Notes: generated by a model from the sequence alone, not told the origin. A DNA stretch of 64,000 nt from Labrenzia sp. VG12 (GCF_002237595.1 NZ_CP022529.1:5610001-5674000); one strand, 5' to 3'; positions 8,449 through 17,522 are shown, numbered from the stretch's first letter. Made by a program: numbers and translations.

Positions 8449-9675
8449 ATGACCACCTGGGACAGTCTCTATGCCAAGCGCGCCGCGCGTATGCGCGCAT
8501 CGGAAATCCGCGAATTGCTGAAGCTTCTGGACCGGCCGGATGTGATCTCCTTTGCCGGCGGCATTCCGGACCAGGCCCTGTTTCCGGCCGAAGAGTTCAA
8601 ACAGGCCTATGAGGAGATCCTGGCGGGACCGGAGGCAGGCCGGGCCCTGCAATATGGTGTCAGCGAGGGCAGCGAGAGACTGCGCTCCTGGATCGTCAGC
8701 CACATGCGGGGTCTCGGGATCGACTGTGGCCCGGAAAACATCCTGGTCACGTCCGGCTCGCAGCAGGGGCTCGACTATATCGGCAAGCTGTTTCTGAGCG
8801 AGGGCGACACGGCACTGGTCCAGTGGCCGACCTATCTCGGGGCCCTGCAGGCGTTCAACGCCTATGAACCGACATACGACCGTCTCGACCCCGGCACCAA
8901 CCGGTCCGCAGCGGACTATGCCGCGCGGGCCGGGGCAACCGGTGGCCACATCAAGTTTGCCTACCTGTCTCCGGATTTTGCCAATCCGACCGGCCTCTCT
9001 GTGGATCTGTCCGAACGTCGGCGCCTGTTGTCGATGGCAGAGGAGCTGGGCTGCGCGATCATCGAGGATTCGCCCTATGAAGCGCTGCGCTATGACGGCG
9101 ATCCGATTGATCCGGTCCTGGCGCTCGATTGCCAGGCGTCGGGCGGTATTGAAAACACCCGCACGCTGTACTGTGGCAGCTTTTCCAAATCCCTGTCGCC
9201 CGGCCTGCGTCTCGGCTGGATCTGCGCCGCCTCGGCCGTCATCTCCAGGCTGGTCCTGATCAAGCAGGCCAGCGACCTGAACACGCCGGTCCTCAACCAG
9301 GAAGCCATGGCACGGGTCGCCGAACGGTGTTTCGAAAGCCATACGGCCCGCACCAATACCGTCTACAAGTCCAGGCGCGACGCCATGCTGGCAGCGCTTG
9401 AAAACCATATGCCGGATGGGGTTCGGTGGACCAGGCCGGAGGGAGGCATGTTCATCTGGGTGGAACTGCCTGCCGGCATCAATGCCGCAGAGCTGCTGCA
9501 GAGATCCATCGAAAGCGTTGGTGTCGCCTTCGTACCGGGCGGAGCCTTCCATCCCGATGGCAGCGGCGGCAACACGATGCGGCTCAGCTTCTCCTGCGCA
9601 GACTTTCAGAAAATCGAAGAAGGTATTTCAAGGCTCGGTCGCTTGATTACCGAAACTGTCACGTCCACGGTGTAA
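8449..9675 (+). CDS. PLP-dependent class I/II aminotransferase (2-aminoadipate transaminase-like)
   Basis: A 408-residue fold-type I aminotransferase resembling LysN and the catalytic half of MocR regulators, but with no helix-turn-helix domain. Conserved features are VISFAGGIPDQALFP, the cofactor-binding region LVTSGSQQGLD, LSPDFANPTGLS, the acidic residue in IIEDSPYEALRY, and the Schiff-base Lys247 in CGSFSKSLSPGLRLGW. The likely activity is transamination of an amino acid such as 2-aminoadipate or an aromatic or branched-chain amino acid. The region upstream of 8449 is AT-rich and likely carries the promoter. Confidence 0.9.
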   Translation: MTTWDSLYAKRAARMRASEIRELLKLLDRPDVISFAGGIPDQALFPAEEFKQAYEEILAGPEAGRALQYGVSEGSERLRSWIVSHMRGLGIDCGPENILVTSGSQQGLDYIGKLFLSEGDTALVQWPTYLGALQAFNAYEPTYDRLDPGTNRSAADYAARAGATGGHIKFAYLSPDFANPTGLSVDLSERRRLLSMAEELGCAIIEDSPYEALRYDGDPIDPVLALDCQASGGIENTRTLYCGSFSKSLSPGLRLGWICAASAVISRLVLIKQASDLNTPVLNQEAMARVAERCFESHTARTNTVYKSRRDAMLAALENHMPDGVRWTRPEGGMFIWVELPAGINAAELLQRSIESVGVAFVPGGAFHPDGSGGNTMRLSFSCADFQKIEEGISRLGRLITETVTSTV

Positions 9676-9712
9676 GCACGGACAGGGAACCAATTCACAA
9701 CGCGGCCGAACG

Positions 9713-10357
9713 ATGTCTCTGAACGAGCAGATGGACAATTACTGTGAGCGGGTCGGGCCTGAATTCTGGTCCGAGCCGCTGAACGCGGTCACCAATGCGG
9801 CCTTTCTGATGGCCGCGCTGGCCGCCTTTCTGCTCTGGCGCCGGAAGACGCCGGAGGACTGGCCGGCCCTGGCACTTGTCGTGATTGTCCTTGCCACCGG
9901 TGTGGGTTCGTTCCTGTTTCACACCTTCGCCACGCGATGGGCGGTGATGGCGGATGTCATTCCGATCGTGCTGTTCATTCATGGCTATCTGTTTGTGGCC
10001 CTGGTGAGGTTCCTGGGTTTTCGGTGGTGGCTGTCCCTTGGCGTCGTCGCGGTGTTTTTCCTGGCAACGCCTTTCATCGGGCAACTCGTTTCGCCGCTTG
10101 TGGGATCCTCCGCCGGCTACGTGCCCGCTCTGGTGGCCATCTTTGTCGTCGGGGCAGTTTATTATCGCAGGAATGCCGGCTTTGGCGCACAGGTGCTGCT
10201 GACCGGGATCGTCTTTGCTGTCTCGCTCACCTTCCGCACGATCGACGAACCGCTGTGCAGTCAGATTGCCGTCGGCACCCATTTCCTGTGGCATATCCTG
10301 AACAGCGTCGTGCTGTTTTTGCTGTTGCGGGTTCTCATTTTGCAGCGCGCCGGGTAA
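9713..10357 (+). CDS. Ceramidase-family integral membrane hydrolase
   Basis: A 214-residue protein with about seven membrane helices. It matches the alkaline ceramidase (CREST) superfamily: the N-terminal DNYCERVGPEFWSEPLNAVT motif, GSFLFHTFAT with a first His, and THFLWHILN with two further His residues that coordinate the catalytic zinc in that family. The bacterial substrate is not established; an amide-linked lipid is the reasonable guess. It begins 37 bases after the aminotransferase, and the two may share a transcript. Confidence 0.85.
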   Translation: MSLNEQMDNYCERVGPEFWSEPLNAVTNAAFLMAALAAFLLWRRKTPEDWPALALVVIVLATGVGSFLFHTFATRWAVMADVIPIVLFIHGYLFVALVRFLGFRWWLSLGVVAVFFLATPFIGQLVSPLVGSSAGYVPALVAIFVVGAVYYRRNAGFGAQVLLTGIVFAVSLTFRTIDEPLCSQIAVGTHFLWHILNSVVLFLLLRVLILQRAG

Positions 10358-10456
10358 AGCTCAGAGTGATTTCAGGAATTTGCGAACCATTTCGGGGCTC
10401 GGCCCATGGGTTCGGCGATATAACAATATGACCTTAGGGAAGAGGCAGGGACCGTC

Positions 10457-12751
10457 ATGAGTGATAACAAGACCACCGAAAGCGATCTGACAGAAGCAGC
10501 CCTGTTTTATCACGAGCATCCGCGACCCGGGAAACTGGAGATCCAGGCGACCAAGCCGCTCGGCAACCAGCGAGACCTGGCACTTGCCTATTCCCCGGGT
10601 GTGGCCGCGCCCTGCCTTGAGATCGCTGACGATCCGGCAAAGGCCGCGAATTACACCTCACGCGGCAATCTGGTAGCGGTCATTTCCAACGGCACCGCCG
10701 TTTTGGGCCTTGGCAATATCGGGCCGCTTGCCTCCAAGCCGGTCATGGAAGGCAAGGCGGTTCTCTTCAAGAAATTCGCCGGTATCGACGTCTTCGACAT
10801 TGAGGTGGCGGAAACCGATGTCGAGAAATTCGTCAACGCGGTCTCCGTGCTGGAGCCGACCTTCGGCGGCATCAACCTTGAGGACATCAAGGCGCCGGAA
10901 TGTTTCATGATCGAGGCGCAGCTGCGCGAGAAGATGAACATTCCGGTCTTTCATGACGACCAGCACGGCACGGCCATCATCGTGGGCGCCGCGGTCCGCA
11001 ACGGCCTGCAGCTGGCCGGCAAGAAGATCGAGGACGCCAAGATCGTTGCCTCCGGCGCAGGCGCGGCCGCACTGGCCTGCCTCAACATGCTGATCTCGCT
11101 GGGCGCGAAACGCGAAAACATCTGGGTGACGGATATCGAAGGTGTCGTCTATGAGGGCCGCGAAGCGCTGATGGACGAATGGAAGGCCGCCTTTTCCCAG
11201 AAGACCGACAAACGCAGCCTTGACGAGGTTATCGAGGGGGCGGACGTGTTCCTGGGTCTCTCCGCCGGCGGCGTGCTGAAACCGCATATGGTGGAAAAGA
11301 TGGGCCATGGTCCGCTGATCCTGGCCCTCGCCAATCCGAATCCGGAAATCATGCCGGAAGAGGCCAAGGCAGTGCGCGATGATGTGGTCATGTGCACCGG
11401 ACGGTCGGACTATCCGAACCAGGTCAACAACGTCCTGTGTTTCCCGTATATCTTCCGCGGCGCGCTTGATGTCGGTGCCACCACGATCAACGAGGAAATG
11501 AAGCGGGCTGCCGTCGAGGCGATTGCCGGCCTTGCCCAGGAAGAACCCTCCGACGTGGCTGCGCGCGCCTATGGCGGCAAGACGGAAACCTTCGGTCCGA
11601 ACTACCTGATCCCGTCGCCGTTCGATCAGCGCCTGATCCTGCGCATCGCCCCGGCGGTTGCCAGGGCGGCGATGGAGACGGGTGTCGCCACGCGTCCTAT
11701 CGAGGATTTCGACGCCTACCTGGACCGGCTGAACCGCTTCGTCTTCCGTTCCGGCCTGATCATGAAGCCGATCATCCAGAACGCCACAAAGGACCCGCAG
11801 CGCATCATCTATGCCGAAGGCGAGGACGAACGCGTCCTGCGCGCCGCCCAGGTGCTGATCGAAGACAAGATCGCCAAGCCGATCCTGGTCGGCCGTCCGG
11901 ATGTCCTGCAGCAGCGCTGCGAGCGTTTTGGCCTCAAGATCCGTCCGGATGTGGATTTCGAGTTCATCAACCCGCAGGACGACCCGCGCTACCGGGAATA
12001 TGCGGACGAGTATTTTGAATGTGTTGGCCGCAAGGGCATGCCCCCGGGAGCAGCGCGAACCGTCGTGCGCACAAACCAGACCGTGATCTCGGCGCTGGCC
12101 GTGCGCCGCGGCGATGCCGATGCGGTGATCTGCGGTCTGGAAGGCCGTTTCATCCGGCATCTGCGCGACATCAAGCAGGTGATCGGCGTGTGCGAAACGG
12201 CCAAGGATCTCTCGGCCATGTCGCTGCTGATCAACTCGCAAGGCGCGCTCTTCCTGTCCGACACGTTTGTGACCGAAGATCCCTCTGCCGAAGAGATTGC
12301 GGAAATGGCCATTCTGGCGGCCGCTGAAATTCAGCGCTTCGGCATCGAGCCGAAAATCGCACTTCTGTCCCTGTCGAATTTCGGCTCGCGCGACACCGCC
12401 TCTTCCCGCAAGATGCGTGAAGCCCTGGAGCTGATCTGGGAGCGCCACCCTGAACTGGAGGCCGACGGCGAAATGCATGGCGATTCGGCGCTCAGCGAGC
12501 ACTTGCGCGAACGCGTCATGCCGGGCAGCAAGCTGAAGGGTGAAGCCAATCTGCTGCTGTTCCCCAACCTCGATGCAGCCAACATCGCCCACAATCTACT
12601 CAAGGTGGCGACCCAGGCACTCCATGTCGGCCCGATCCTGTTGGGGGCGGCCAAGCCGGCGCATATCCTGACCCCGTCGGTCACTTCCCGTGGCGTGGTC
12701 AACATGTCGGCCCTTGCCAGTGTCGAGGCGCAGACCCGCTTGGCGGACTGA
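10457..12751 (+). CDS. maeB: NADP-dependent malic enzyme fused to a phosphotransacetylase-like domain
   Basis: A 764-residue two-domain enzyme that decarboxylates malate to pyruvate with NADP. The malic enzyme part (about residues 1-430) shows LALAYSPGVAAPCLEI, VFHDDQHGTAIIVGAA and the NADP fold around IVASGAGAAALACLNML. The C-terminal part (about 440-764) is a phosphate acetyltransferase-like regulatory domain, seen from RIIYAEGEDERVLRAAQ to the end, and is thought to bind acetyl-CoA as an effector. Length matches Rhizobiales MaeB/Tme. It stands as a single gene ended by a terminator. Confidence 0.96.
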   Translation: MSDNKTTESDLTEAALFYHEHPRPGKLEIQATKPLGNQRDLALAYSPGVAAPCLEIADDPAKAANYTSRGNLVAVISNGTAVLGLGNIGPLASKPVMEGKAVLFKKFAGIDVFDIEVAETDVEKFVNAVSVLEPTFGGINLEDIKAPECFMIEAQLREKMNIPVFHDDQHGTAIIVGAAVRNGLQLAGKKIEDAKIVASGAGAAALACLNMLISLGAKRENIWVTDIEGVVYEGREALMDEWKAAFSQKTDKRSLDEVIEGADVFLGLSAGGVLKPHMVEKMGHGPLILALANPNPEIMPEEAKAVRDDVVMCTGRSDYPNQVNNVLCFPYIFRGALDVGATTINEEMKRAAVEAIAGLAQEEPSDVAARAYGGKTETFGPNYLIPSPFDQRLILRIAPAVARAAMETGVATRPIEDFDAYLDRLNRFVFRSGLIMKPIIQNATKDPQRIIYAEGEDERVLRAAQVLIEDKIAKPILVGRPDVLQQRCERFGLKIRPDVDFEFINPQDDPRYREYADEYFECVGRKGMPPGAARTVVRTNQTVISALAVRRGDADAVICGLEGRFIRHLRDIKQVIGVCETAKDLSAMSLLINSQGALFLSDTFVTEDPSAEEIAEMAILAAAEIQRFGIEPKIALLSLSNFGSRDTASSRKMREALELIWERHPELEADGEMHGDSALSEHLRERVMPGSKLKGEANLLLFPNLDAANIAHNLLKVATQALHVGPILLGAAKPAHILTPSVTSRGVVNMSALASVEAQTRLAD

Positions 12752-12787
12752 CCCGGCTGCTACAATTTGCGCCTGTCTCAAGAAAGG

Positions 12788-12814
12788 GCGGACCGGTACA
12801 ACCGGTCCGCTTTT
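12788..12814 (+). terminator. Intrinsic terminator after maeB
   Basis: A 10-bp perfect stem (GCGGACCGGT / ACCGGTCCGC) with a three-base loop is followed by TTTT, 37 bases after the maeB stop. It lies just 20 bases before the chorismate mutase start, so that gene either depends on read-through or has a promoter overlapping the hairpin. Confidence 0.85.
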
Positions 12815-12833
12815 CAGTCTGGAACCCTGACCC

Positions 12834-13172
12834 ATGACCTGTCCCAAATCTGCCGAAGACTGTCATTCGAAGGCGGACATCCGCACAGCCATCGATGCCC
12901 TGGACGAAGAGCTCTTGAGGCTCTTTGCATGCCGTCAGACCTATGTTCGCCGGATGGCGCAGCTGAAGCAAAGCCCGGACGAAGCGTTCGACCACGACAG
13001 GATCGAGACAATGGTGGCGGCCCTGAAGGTGAAGGCTGAGGCGCTCGGTCTGGAGGGAGACCAGGCGGAAGCCGTGTGGCGCACCCTGATCGACTGGAAC
13101 GTGGCCTTCGAGCAGCGGACGATTGCCGCGCGCCTTGCGTCCGAGGAACAAGGCGAACTGACCGAAAATTAA
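12834..13172 (+). CDS. Chorismate mutase, AroQ class
   Basis: A 112-residue monofunctional AroQ-type chorismate mutase converting chorismate to prephenate. It shows the all-helical pattern: IRTAIDALDEELLRLFACRQTYVRRMAQLK, with the active-site Arg residues in helix 1, then DHDRIETMVAALK and a third helix ending VWRTLIDWNVAFEQ. There is no signal peptide, so it is cytoplasmic. Gene length is normal for the class. The short gap to maeB contains only a terminator. Confidence 0.9.
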   Translation: MTCPKSAEDCHSKADIRTAIDALDEELLRLFACRQTYVRRMAQLKQSPDEAFDHDRIETMVAALKVKAEALGLEGDQAEAVWRTLIDWNVAFEQRTIAARLASEEQGELTEN

Positions 13173-13243
13173 TGCGCGACGGCTTTTCCGGGGGGCGAGG
13201 CTCCCTAGGTTAAGGGGGAACCTGTCCAGACGAGGATCCCGCA

Positions 13244-14362
13244 ATGTTCCTGACGCCCGTTGTTGCCCGCCCGATTGCCGCGCTTGCCCTGTCCACCCTT
13301 GTCGCGACCGGATCTGCGTTTGCACAGTCCGGCGTTCAGACTGAGACCGTTGCGTCCGGCCTCTCCTACCCTTGGGCCGTCGCCTTCCTGCCGGATGGCA
13401 ATTTTCTGGTGACGGAACGCGACGGGGTCCTGAAACATGTGACGGCAGAAGGGGATCAGACCGTTGTCGATGGCCTTCCGGAGGTCTTTGCGCAAGGGCA
13501 GGGCGGTTTGCTTGATGTTGTGCTGAGCCCGGACTTTGAAACCGACCGGACCGTCTATCTCACCTTCTCGCAAGGTTCGCCGGAAGGCGCCGGAACCTCC
13601 CTTTTCCGGGCCAGCCTGCAAGAGGGCGTTGCCGGTCCTGCTCTCGTGGACGGTGACACCATCTTCAAGGGGAACAACCGGGCCTATGGCGGGCGCCACT
13701 TCGGGTCCCGCCTGGCCTTTGCACCGGACGGCAATCTGTTCATGACGCTTGGCGACCGGGGCGACGGTCCCAGGGCACAGGAGACGGATGATCACACCGG
13801 CTCCGTGCTCAGACTGACACCGGACGGAGACCCTGCTCCGGGCAACCCGTTCCTCGGCCAGGACGGCTACCAACCGGAGATCTGGTCGATTGGTCACCGC
13901 AATCCGCAATCTGCCGCGATCAATCCGGCAAGCGGCGCGCTCTGGACCGTTGAACACGGTGCGCGCGGCGGTGATGAGGTCAATATTCCCGAAGCCGGCA
14001 AGAACTACGGTTGGCCGGTCATTTCCTACGGGCGCCACTATTCCGGTGGCAAGATCGGGGAAGGAACCGAGAAGGCGGGCATGGAACAGCCCATCCACTA
14101 TTGGGACCCGTCGATTGCACCATCCGGCATGGCCTTCGTGACCAGCGACAAGTATCCGGACTGGCAGGGGAACCTGCTGGTCGGGGCTCTGCGCGGCCAG
14201 CATCTGGCGCGTCTGGAGCTTGAAGGGGACAAGGTGGTTGCGGAAGAACAGCTGTTGAATGCACTTGGCGAACGCATCCGCGACGTGCGCCAGGGACCGG
14301 ATGGCTTCCTCTATGTGCTCACCGACAGCGACGATGGCCAGCTGATCCGGCTGGTGCCCTGA
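13244..14362 (+). CDS. Periplasmic PQQ-dependent-type sugar dehydrogenase
   Basis: A 372-residue protein of the soluble glucose/aldose dehydrogenase (YliI/Asd) family. A signal peptide is evident (residues 1-28, ending GSAFAQ). The six-bladed beta-propeller signature appears as YPWAVAFLPDGNFLVTERDG, GLLDVVLSPDF, GSRLAFAPDGNLFMTLGDRGD, WSIGHRNPQSAAI and AKNYGWPVISYG. It is predicted to oxidise an aldose in the periplasm with pyrroloquinoline quinone. GAGGA lies seven bases before the ATG. No PQQ biosynthesis genes are in the window. Confidence 0.9.
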   Translation: MFLTPVVARPIAALALSTLVATGSAFAQSGVQTETVASGLSYPWAVAFLPDGNFLVTERDGVLKHVTAEGDQTVVDGLPEVFAQGQGGLLDVVLSPDFETDRTVYLTFSQGSPEGAGTSLFRASLQEGVAGPALVDGDTIFKGNNRAYGGRHFGSRLAFAPDGNLFMTLGDRGDGPRAQETDDHTGSVLRLTPDGDPAPGNPFLGQDGYQPEIWSIGHRNPQSAAINPASGALWTVEHGARGGDEVNIPEAGKNYGWPVISYGRHYSGGKIGEGTEKAGMEQPIHYWDPSIAPSGMAFVTSDKYPDWQGNLLVGALRGQHLARLELEGDKVVAEEQLLNALGERIRDVRQGPDGFLYVLTDSDDGQLIRLVP

Positions 14363-14410
14363 CAATCTGCAAAAACGGTTGTCCGTCAATTGCTTTTCGA
14401 AACGTGTCGC

Positions 14411-14441
14411 TTGACTTTTTGCGTTGCAGCGACGATATAGC
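14411..14441 (+). promoter_or_regulatory. Sigma70-type promoter with a long 5' leader for the DEAD-box helicase
   Basis: TTGACT at 14411 and GATATA at 14434 are separated by 17 bases. If used, transcription would start near 14447, about 250 bases before the helicase start codon. The leader contains a GCCCGGG...CCCGGGC stem and a GGGCCC-rich hairpin. Long structured leaders are known for cold-induced RNA helicases such as csdA, so the untranslated region may be regulatory. No gene was found in the 335 bases between 14363 and 14697. Confidence 0.5.
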
Positions 14442-14697
14442 GCCCAGCAATCGCTGCCGCGTGAGCAGGCTGCGCGCCCGGGACGAGAGAACCTCGACCA
14501 CCCGGGCCGACGCATGAAGGTTGCAACATGATGGGCCCAATGAGGGGCCCGACCAGCTCCCATGTCACGCGAGGGTCTGGCGGCAAAGAGACCGGGTGAA
14601 CAACCGTCCGGCTGCCGCGCTCCAACTTCGAACCGCCGGACGCTCATCCAGCGGTTGCCCAAGCGTGTTGCTATGCGCTTGCATCAAGGAATTTATT

Positions 14698-15996
14698 TTG
14701 ACCGACTTTCAAAGCCTGGGACTTTCCGACGGCTTGCTGTCCGCTGTTGCCGACAACGGCTATGACGCGCCGACACCGATCCAGCAAAAAGCCATTCCGC
14801 TGATTCTGGCCGGCCGGGACCTGATGGGCCTGGCTCAGACCGGAACCGGCAAGACGGCAGCCTTCGGCCTGCCGCTGATCGACCGCCTGCTCGCTGAAAA
14901 CGAAAAGGCCGGCCCGAAGGGCACAAGAGCCCTGATCCTGGCGCCGACCCGCGAACTGGTGAACCAGATCGCCAAGAACCTGATTTCTTTCCTGAAACAC
15001 ACGCCACTTCGGGTCGCGTCCGTCGTTGGCGGCGTGTCCATCAACGGCCAGATCAAACGTCTTGGCAAGGGGACCGATATCCTGGTGGCAACACCGGGAA
15101 GGCTTCTGGACCTGGTTGACCGGCGAGCTGTCGATCTTGGCAGCGCCTCCTACCTCGTGCTCGACGAGGCCGACCAGATGCTGGATCTCGGTTTCATCCA
15201 TGCACTACGCCGTATCGCCGGCCTCGTCTCCGACGACCGCCAGACGCTGCTGTTCTCGGCAACCATGCCGAAACAGATCAATGAGCTGGCCAGGTCCTAT
15301 CTGACGGACCCGGAAAGAGTGGAAGTCTCACCCGCCGGCAAGACCGCAGACAAGATCACCCAGTCGGTTCATTTCATGGACCGGACCAAGAAGAGCGACT
15401 TCCTGGTCGAGCAACTGCAAGCCAAGCCGGATGGAATTTCCCTGGTGTTTTGCCGCACCAAGCACGGTGCGGAACGGTTGATGCGCAAGCTGAGCCAGTC
15501 GGGCATTGCCGCCGGTTCCATTCACGGCAACAAGAGCCAGAACCAGAGGGATCGTGCGATCCGGGACCTGCGCGAAGGCCGGATCAACGTGCTTGTGGCC
15601 ACCGACGTCGCTGCCCGCGGCATCGATATTCCGGGCGTCAGCCACGTTTACAATTTTGAACTGCCGGAAGTGGCCGAAGCTTATGTGCACCGGATCGGCA
15701 GAACGGCCCGTGCCGGCGCCGAGGGCGATGCAATTGCCTTGTGTGCCCCGGAGGAAATCGGCCTGTTCCGGCAGATTGAAAAGCTCATCGGCATCGAGAT
15801 CGATGTGGCCGGTGGTGAGATTCCGCCGATGTCGGCGGCGGCTGGCCGGGCAAAACGCGGTGGTGGCAACCGTGGTGGCAAGCCAGGCGGCAAGAAGCCG
15901 TTCCACAAGCAGTCTTCCTCCGGAGACAACGACAACAAGTCCCAGGCGAGGCGGCCCCGTCGCCGGCGCCAGGGCGGTCGCAGGGATGCAGCCTGA
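14698..15996 (+). CDS. DEAD-box ATP-dependent RNA helicase (RhlE type)
   Basis: A 432-residue RNA helicase. All core motifs are visible: Q motif with YDAPTPIQQKAIP, motif I AQTGTGKT, PTRELV, VLDEADQMLD, SATMP, and HRIGRTARAG. The basic C-terminal tail (GGGNRGGKPGGKKP and RRPRRRRQGGRR) probably binds RNA. I use the TTG start at 14698 because AAGGA lies seven bases upstream and the encoded N-terminus (TDFQSLGLSDGLL) fits the family; a longer frame to 14521 gives an unrelated N-terminus. It is likely involved in cold adaptation or ribosome assembly. Confidence 0.93.
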   Translation: MTDFQSLGLSDGLLSAVADNGYDAPTPIQQKAIPLILAGRDLMGLAQTGTGKTAAFGLPLIDRLLAENEKAGPKGTRALILAPTRELVNQIAKNLISFLKHTPLRVASVVGGVSINGQIKRLGKGTDILVATPGRLLDLVDRRAVDLGSASYLVLDEADQMLDLGFIHALRRIAGLVSDDRQTLLFSATMPKQINELARSYLTDPERVEVSPAGKTADKITQSVHFMDRTKKSDFLVEQLQAKPDGISLVFCRTKHGAERLMRKLSQSGIAAGSIHGNKSQNQRDRAIRDLREGRINVLVATDVAARGIDIPGVSHVYNFELPEVAEAYVHRIGRTARAGAEGDAIALCAPEEIGLFRQIEKLIGIEIDVAGGEIPPMSAAAGRAKRGGGNRGGKPGGKKPFHKQSSSGDNDNKSQARRPRRRRQGGRRDAA

Positions 15997-17036
15997 GGGG
16001 TGCGATTCCAGTTGCTGAAAAGAAATGCACCGGGAAGTGGCCTTCCCGGTGCTGCACCTTGTGGTCGATGGGTTTCAGAAACGTCTGCGTCGCTCTGAAT
16101 GAATATGTTGAAAGAGCTGCAAGCACTTCACCGAAACCGCCGCTATCCGGCGAAAAGCCTGCATTCCTCCAGTCCACAAGGTATCCAACCGCCAGCGCGG
16201 CTCGATCTGATTATCTCGTCGGGAAAATCGCGGGAACTCCGCGAAGACCTTGAAGGAAGCACCAAGAACTTGGTGTGTCACTGCAAATCTGCCCCGTTAA
16301 AGTAAAACTAAATTAACTAACTTGAGTCTGCAATCACAACCGTTTCGCTGGGCGTGAGTGTGTGGATAAAGATTTTATTGTTTAAGATCAGTATCTTGGC
16401 AGGTTTTTCGAGCTTGCGAGTGTCGCTAATGAAGCAACCGATGATTGAATCAAGGTTGTGAGCCTTTCGAGAAGTCTTTAAAATTCAAAGAATTGCATCT
16501 GTTATTTTCTTTATCTATTGTCATATAGAAAAAATTTATGGGTGTAAGGCTGTCCTACAATCGAGCTATCCCATTGCATAAAAAGCGAAATTTTAAGCCG
16601 TATTCACTACTGTAATTTCTGCGTATGATCTTTAGGCTTCAAATCTGCCCCAAAGTCGCCGAGGGTCGAAAGGTATTTTTGACCGCTTGGAATAAAAATC
16701 CCTTTTGGAGCCATAACAAGTTCTTATCAGCTGCACTATTCAATTGACCTTGCCGCAAGGTGAAGCTATCCCGGCGCCAATCGGCTTGGTTAACGTTATT
16801 TAACAACCCAAAGCCCAGAACCCCAGACCCTGATCTGGAACAAGTGCACGTTGGCTCCATCAAGGACCTTCGACCCATTCATATTGCCTGCCGTGCGGCA
16901 GGCACTTTCTTGTGGCGCGGGCAATTGCGTCATCAGCGGGTGCGCGGCGTCGCCTGTCCGCCGGTGCGCAATTGACAACCGCAACGGGCCGGTCCCCCAC
17001 AAAGCCGGTTCGATACGACCCATCGGCCACAAGACT
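15997..17036. other. Long intergenic region with AT-rich core
   Basis: About 1.1 kb without a convincing protein gene. It opens with an 11-bp perfect hairpin at 16027-16052 (GCACCGGGAAG / CTTCCCGGTGC) that has a T-rich tail only on the minus strand. From about 16300 to 16620 the sequence is markedly AT-rich compared with the rest of the window. A possible promoter (TTGACC at 16744, 17 bases, TATCCC at 16767) points rightward into the candidate RNA described separately. Short ORFs on both strands lack ribosome binding sites. Confidence 0.5.
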
Positions 17037-17074
17037 GCGGCACCGGAAGGATTTCCTTCCGGTGCCGTTTGTTT
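16886..17074 (+). ncRNA. Candidate small structured RNA ending in an intrinsic terminator
   Basis: Several inverted repeats are stacked here. A perfect 7-bp hairpin occupies 16886-16903 (GCCTGCC / GGCAGGC). A rod-like helix pairs 16922-16929 with 16967-16974 (CAATTGCG / CGCAATTG) and contains an inner GCGGGT/GTCCGC pairing. An outer pairing joins 16910-16915 (TTGTGG) to 16997-17002 (CCACAA). A 12-bp terminator hairpin follows. Compact structure plus terminator fits a small RNA; the long interrupted rod is loosely reminiscent of 6S RNA, but I do not see its conserved parts and make no such call. Confidence 0.35.
17037..17074 (+). terminator. Intrinsic terminator, rightward
   Basis: A 12-bp perfect stem (GGCACCGGAAGG / CCTTCCGGTGCC, 17039-17066) with loop ATTT is followed by GTTTGTTT on the plus strand. 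It is the strongest evidence that something is transcribed rightward from the intergenic region. It lies 24 bases beyond the 3' end of the leftward DUF6515 gene. Confidence 0.8.
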
Positions 17075-17097
17075 ATGGAACGTGGGCCAAGGACGGC

Positions 17098-17409
17098 TCA
17101 GGGCGTGACGATCACGTAGACATTGGCTCCCTGGTGAACCACAGGCTGGTAGTAGACAGTGCCGCACTGAAAATAGGACACTCCGGCAACAAAGACCTTC
17201 ACGCAGCCGGCCGGCAGCGCGTTGTAGTAGCGCGCCTGGCGTCTGCTGACGCGCCGTGCGGTACGTCTCGCTGTCCGGCGCGCCGCGCCGTTGTCGGCCT
17301 TGGCCGAACCGACAGCAATCTTATCGGCAAGACCTGACGGCGGTATCAGCGGAGATCCAAGGGTCATTGTCGCCGCAATGGCACAGGAAAGTACGAGGGA
17401 TTTGGTCAG
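17098..17409 (-). CDS. Exported DUF6515-type protein, probable CTG start
   Basis: A 103-residue secreted protein of unknown role. The C-terminal half (YYNALPAGCVKVFVAGVSYF followed by CGTVYYQPVV and a final VYVIVTP) resembles the DUF6515 family of small Tyr-rich exported proteins. The central part is basic with repeated ARR units. The first ATG, at 17367, would discard a signal peptide. Reading back to a CTG at 17409 gives MTKSLVLSCAIAATMTLG, a good signal peptide, and an exact AGGAGG lies five bases before the CTG. I therefore annotate the CTG start. Family assignment is moderate. Confidence 0.65.
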   Translation of the reverse strand: MTKSLVLSCAIAATMTLGSPLIPPSGLADKIAVGSAKADNGAARRTARRTARRVSRRQARYYNALPAGCVKVFVAGVSYFQCGTVYYQPVVHQGANVYVIVTP

Positions 17410-17522
17410 GATAGCCTCCTATGAATGTGCAGCGGACCACGCTGCGGGCGGGGAGGCGGGTTCTGCGCCAGGGCGATGGACAATGTTGGGCCGCACTCTG
17501 GCAACAAATTGATTTTCTGATG

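Noticed and set aside
10658..12592. 644-codon antisense ORF within maeB
   Set aside because: No family-like motifs; maeB on the other strand is unmistakable.
16075..16305. Two overlapping ORFs of about 68 codons on opposite strands
   Set aside because: Neither has a ribosome binding site or recognisable motif, and both lie in a region better explained as non-coding.
16639..16878. 79-codon leftward ORF in the intergenic region
   Set aside because: Low-complexity composition, no start signal, and it overlaps the possible promoter of the candidate RNA.
16886..17074. 6S RNA identity for the structured intergenic region
   Set aside because: A long rod with internal loops is suggestive, but I could not match the conserved closing stem and central bubble, so only a generic candidate RNA is reported.
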